This document shows, piece by piece, positions 61,730-64,000 of a stretch of DNA of 64,000 nucleotides. Position 1 is the first letter of the stretch, and the number at the start of each line of letters is the position of its first letter. The notes below the pieces were generated by a model. The model did not search any database. It saw nothing but the letters and a program-made list of their open reading frames with translations, and was not told the DNA's origin. The stretch comes from Acidobacteriota bacterium (GTDB taxonomy: Bacteria > Acidobacteriota > Vicinamibacteria > Vicinamibacterales > UBA2999): NCBI GenBank assembly GCA_018000455.1, contig JAGNJW010000003.1:186001-250000 (forward strand), written 5' to 3'. The position numbers were made by a program, and so were the translations under genes.

Positions 61730-61987
61730 ATGAAACGCACAAATGTCGTGCTTGATGAGCAACTGCTCGAGGAGGCCGTCAGGATCAGCGGCGAGAAGAC
61801 CTACAGCCGCACCATCGAGCGGGCGCTCGGCGAGATGGTCCGGCGCGCGCGCGCGGAGGGCATCGAAGCGTTGGCGGGCTCGGGGCTATGGCACGGCGAT
61901 CTGAGCGCGATGCGTCGTGACACGCCGATGGCTACGCGCGAGACGCCGGGCGTCTACCGAACGAAGAAGCGGCGTGCGACTCGTTGA
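61730..61987 (+). CDS. VapB-like antitoxin
   Basis: An 85-residue protein of the type II TA_system VapB group (DUF2191-like). The N-terminal ribbon-helix-helix segment is MKRTNVVLDEQLLEEAVRIS followed by TYSRTIERALGEMVRRAR, which would bind the operon's promoter. The flexible C-terminus would wrap the toxin. Its last 14 nt overlap the PIN-domain toxin gene, the usual arrangement. It is a short, self-contained unit, probably mobile. Confidence 0.85.
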   Translation: MKRTNVVLDEQLLEEAVRISGEKTYSRTIERALGEMVRRARAEGIEALAGSGLWHGDLSAMRRDTPMATRETPGVYRTKKRRATR

Positions 61988-62393
61988 CACCAGCGCCTGG
62001 GTCGAAGTGTTTCGCCGTCCCCAGCGGCTCGCGCTCGCAGACCTGGCGCCGGATCCCGACTGCGTCGTCACCTGCCTTCCGGTCATCCAGGAAGTGCTGC
62101 AGGGATTCGACGACGATCGCGCACATGGCATCGCGCGTGTCTCGATGTTCGCGTGGCGTTCGGTCGACATTCCGCTCGGGGCCGACGTCGTCGAGCGCGC
62201 GGTGCAGATCTACCGTCAGGCTCGCCGAGCCGGTGTCACGGTGCGGTCCACGGTCGACTGCCTCGTCGCCGCGTCGGCGCTCGGACACGGCTTGACCGTG
62301 GTGCACTGCGACCGCGACTTTGCGGCCATCGCCCGCGTCACCGGCCTGCGCCACGAAGACCTGTCGCCCCGCCTGCGGCCCACCAACGCCTGA
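61974..62393 (+). CDS. VapC-like PIN-domain toxin
   Basis: A 139-residue PIN-domain ribonuclease from GTG 61974. The active-site acidic residues are visible: Asp in MRLVDTSAWVEVF, Glu in VIQEVLQGF, Asp in STVDCLVAASAL, and the last Asp in VVHCDRDFAAI. It would cut RNA, often tRNA or rRNA, when free of the VapB-like antitoxin. The gene overlaps the antitoxin gene by 14 nt. Confidence 0.9.
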   Translation: MRLVDTSAWVEVFRRPQRLALADLAPDPDCVVTCLPVIQEVLQGFDDDRAHGIARVSMFAWRSVDIPLGADVVERAVQIYRQARRAGVTVRSTVDCLVAASALGHGLTVVHCDRDFAAIARVTGLRHEDLSPRLRPTNA

Positions 62394-62415
62394 GCCCGGT
62401 GCGCGTGCCGGGTGC

Positions 62416-62421
62416 TATGCT
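62416..62421 (+). promoter_or_regulatory. -10 box (TATGCT) of the nitrilase-family gene
   Basis: TATGCT ends 6 nt before ATG 62428, without a ribosome-binding site, as at several other genes here. Confidence 0.45.
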
Positions 62422-62427
62422 CCTGCC

Positions 62428-63252
62428 ATGAAAATCGCCCTCGTGCAGCAGCACGCCACCCGCGACAAGGCGGCCAACCTGCAGCGTGGGCTCGCGGCCG
62501 TGGACCGGGCCGCCGCCTCCGGCGCCCAGATCATCTGCTTTGCCGAGCTGGCCTTCGAGTGGTTCCACCCGCAGCACCCGGCCGATTCGAACGTGCGCAG
62601 CCTGACCGAGACCCTCGACGGGCCGCTCGTGAAGGCGTTCCAGGCCAAGGCCGCGGAACGTGGCGTGGTCATCGTGCCGAACTTCTTCGAGCGCGATGGC
62701 CTCGAGACCTACGACTGCTCACCGGTCATCGACGCCAACGGCATCGTGCTCGGCATGACGCGCATGGTGCACATCACCGACTATGCGTGCTTCCACGAGC
62801 AGGGTTACTACACACCGGGCGACACCGGCGCGCCGGTCTACGAGACGAAGTTCGGCAAGATCGGCGTCGCCATCTGCTACGACCGGCACTTCCCGGAGTA
62901 CATGCGGGCGCTGGCGCTCGGCGGCGCCGACCTGGTCGTCGTGCCCCAGGCGGGCACGGTGGGCGAGTGGACCGAGGGGTTGTACGAGGCCGAGATGCGA
63001 GTGACAGCCCTGCAGAACGGCTACCACGTGGCGCTCTGCAACCGCGTGGGCAAGGAAGATCTCCTCGACTTCTCGGGTGAGTCGTTCGTGTGCGGACCCT
63101 TCGGCGAGATGATCGCGCAGGCCCCGCGCAGCCAGGACTGCGTGCTGCTGGCCGACATCGATCTCTCGGCCAACAACGCTGCGCCGGCGCGCAAGCTGTT
63201 CCTGCGCCACCGGCGCCCCGAACTCTACGCCAGCTGGGTGGCGCGCGGGTGA
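62428..63252 (+). CDS. Carbon-nitrogen hydrolase (nitrilase family), catalytic Lys replaced
   Basis: A 274-residue protein related to N-carbamoylputrescine amidases and beta-ureidopropionases. Catalytic Glu40 is in IICFAELAFEWF, and the nucleophile Cys150 is in GVAICYDRHFPEYMRA. The lysine of the family's Glu-Lys-Cys triad, expected in RKMHI, reads RMVHI here, giving Met113. Other conserved parts (HEQGYYTPGD, TALQNGYHVALCNRVG) are intact. The replacement may mark a subfamily with different chemistry. The next gene, an amino-acid permease, overlaps its stop by 4 nt (GTGA), suggesting uptake and processing of one amino or amide compound. Confidence 0.87.
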   Translation: MKIALVQQHATRDKAANLQRGLAAVDRAAASGAQIICFAELAFEWFHPQHPADSNVRSLTETLDGPLVKAFQAKAAERGVVIVPNFFERDGLETYDCSPVIDANGIVLGMTRMVHITDYACFHEQGYYTPGDTGAPVYETKFGKIGVAICYDRHFPEYMRALALGGADLVVVPQAGTVGEWTEGLYEAEMRVTALQNGYHVALCNRVGKEDLLDFSGESFVCGPFGEMIAQAPRSQDCVLLADIDLSANNAAPARKLFLRHRRPELYASWVARG

Positions 63253-64000
63253 GTGTTGCCGCGCCGGTCCCGGCGCTGCGCCGCGCGCTCGGGAAGTGGG
63301 ACCTGACGGCCATCGGCGTCAATCAGGTCATAGGCTCGGCCATCTTCCTGATTCAGGCCGACGTGGCCCGCATCGTCGGCAGCTGGGGCCCGCTGATGTT
63401 CCTCGGCATCGGCCTCTCGTCGCTGTTCGTGGCGCTGTGCTTCGCCGAGGTGGCCAGCCGCTTCGACAGCACTGGCGGGCCCATCGGCCCCGCACGCGCG
63501 GCCTTCGGCCGTTTCGTCGGCTTCGAAGTGGGTTGGATGCTGTGGTTCAGCCGCGTGTCCAGCGGCGCGTCGGTGATCAACGGCATGGCACTGGCGCTCG
63601 GCTACTACTGGCCGGTGCTGGCCACGGGCGGGCCGCGGACGCTGGTGATCCTGTCTGTGCTGGGCGTGCTCACCTGGGTCAACGTGCGTGGTATCCGTCA
63701 GACGTCGTGGCTGGTGAACTTCTTCACCATCGGCAAGCTGCTGCCGCTGGTGGTGTTCGTAGTGGTGGGCGCCTTCTTCTTCGATCCCGGCCGCGTCGTG
63801 CCGTCGGAGTCGATCTCTCTCGAAAACCTCGGTGCCGCCGCGCTGCTGCTCATCTTCGCCTACGGGGGCTACGAGGTCACGGGCGTGCCGGCGGGGGAGG
63901 CGTCGAATCCGAAGAAGGACGTCCCGTTCGCGTTCATCGCGACCATTCTGATCGCCTCCGGCGTGATGACGCTGGCGGCGGCCGTGGCCGCCGGCCTGTT
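63249..64000 (+). CDS. APC-family amino-acid permease, N-terminal part (3' truncated by window)
   Basis: The first 250 residues of an amino acid-polyamine-organocation permease. GTG 63249 overlaps the hydrolase stop. The opening LRRALGKWDLTAIGVNQVIG and the GSAIFL segment are the family's helix 1 motif. Further helices are visible (LMFLGIGLSSLFVALCFAEV, LLPLVVFVVVGAFFF), along with FAYGGYEVTGVPAGEASNPK, the helix 6 region with acidic residue and NP break. The remaining helices lie outside the window. It is coupled to the nitrilase-family gene. Confidence 0.9.
   Translation, partial: MSVAAPVPALRRALGKWDLTAIGVNQVIGSAIFLIQADVARIVGSWGPLMFLGIGLSSLFVALCFAEVASRFDSTGGPIGPARAAFGRFVGFEVGWMLWFSRVSSGASVINGMALALGYYWPVLATGGPRTLVILSVLGVLTWVNVRGIRQTSWLVNFFTIGKLLPLVVFVVVGAFFFDPGRVVPSESISLENLGAAALLLIFAYGGYEVTGVPAGEASNPKKDVPFAFIATILIASGVMTLAAAVAAGL

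Overview
The window is high-GC (roughly two thirds G+C), gene-dense bacterial DNA with no RNA operon, tRNA gene or phage module that I can see. Several gene families point to the Acidobacteriota, most likely the class Vicinamibacteria: an ADOP-type duplicated ABC permease without an ATPase, TonB-dependent receptors and secreted proteins with carboxypeptidase-regulatory domains, a DUF222/13E12 HNH protein, and PQQ-propeller and D-aminoacylase-like secreted enzymes. This placement is an inference from gene content; no marker gene gives a species.

Layout. 1-6.2 kb: end of a PQQ-propeller protein, two minus-strand secreted hydrolases, two small secreted proteins, and a TonB-ExbD pair. 6.2-10.3 kb: a kinase fusion, a DksA/TraR zinc finger protein, a macro-domain protein, and metK behind an attenuator leader. 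10.5-18.2 kb: a giant secreted SdrD_B-repeat/FG-GAP protein and three minus-strand envelope genes. 18.3-35 kb: a DNA-defence and repair block, with addB-addA followed by a type I restriction-modification operon (frameshifted hsdM, hsdS, an AlbA_2/ATPase gene, an inserted HNH gene, hsdR). 35-40 kb: an aldo/keto reductase coupled to a MerB-like gene that reads through an in-frame TGA, a LOG-family gene, and a two-component system. 40-46.5 kb: secreted protein, TonB receptor, decayed thiO and pterin dehydratase remnants, a MerR regulator and a membrane protein. 46.5-50 kb: a decayed RelA/SpoT synthetase with a small partner, a lone BMC-H microcompartment shell gene in an operon with a PLP enzyme, and a GNAT protein. 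50-55 kb: an intact and a decayed carboxypeptidase-regulatory protein and the ADOP permease. 55-64 kb: tandem FAD oxidoreductases, a methyltransferase, a GcvT-like gene, a VapBC pair, a nitrilase-family gene and the start of an amino-acid permease.

Most notable: (1) a probable selenoprotein at 35970-36656, where an in-frame TGA sits exactly where MerB organomercurial lyase has catalytic Cys159, followed by a bacterial SECIS-like hairpin with a GGUC loop; (2) a metK leader with mutually exclusive antiterminator and terminator hairpins and an upstream fold I could not assign to a riboswitch class; (3) an identical 16-bp palindrome used three times inside coding sequence of the restriction locus; (4) a BMC shell gene outside any recognisable microcompartment operon; (5) many start codons lying 5-8 nt after a TANNNT box, which suggests widespread leaderless transcription; (6) several genes reduced to their two ends by internal deletion.
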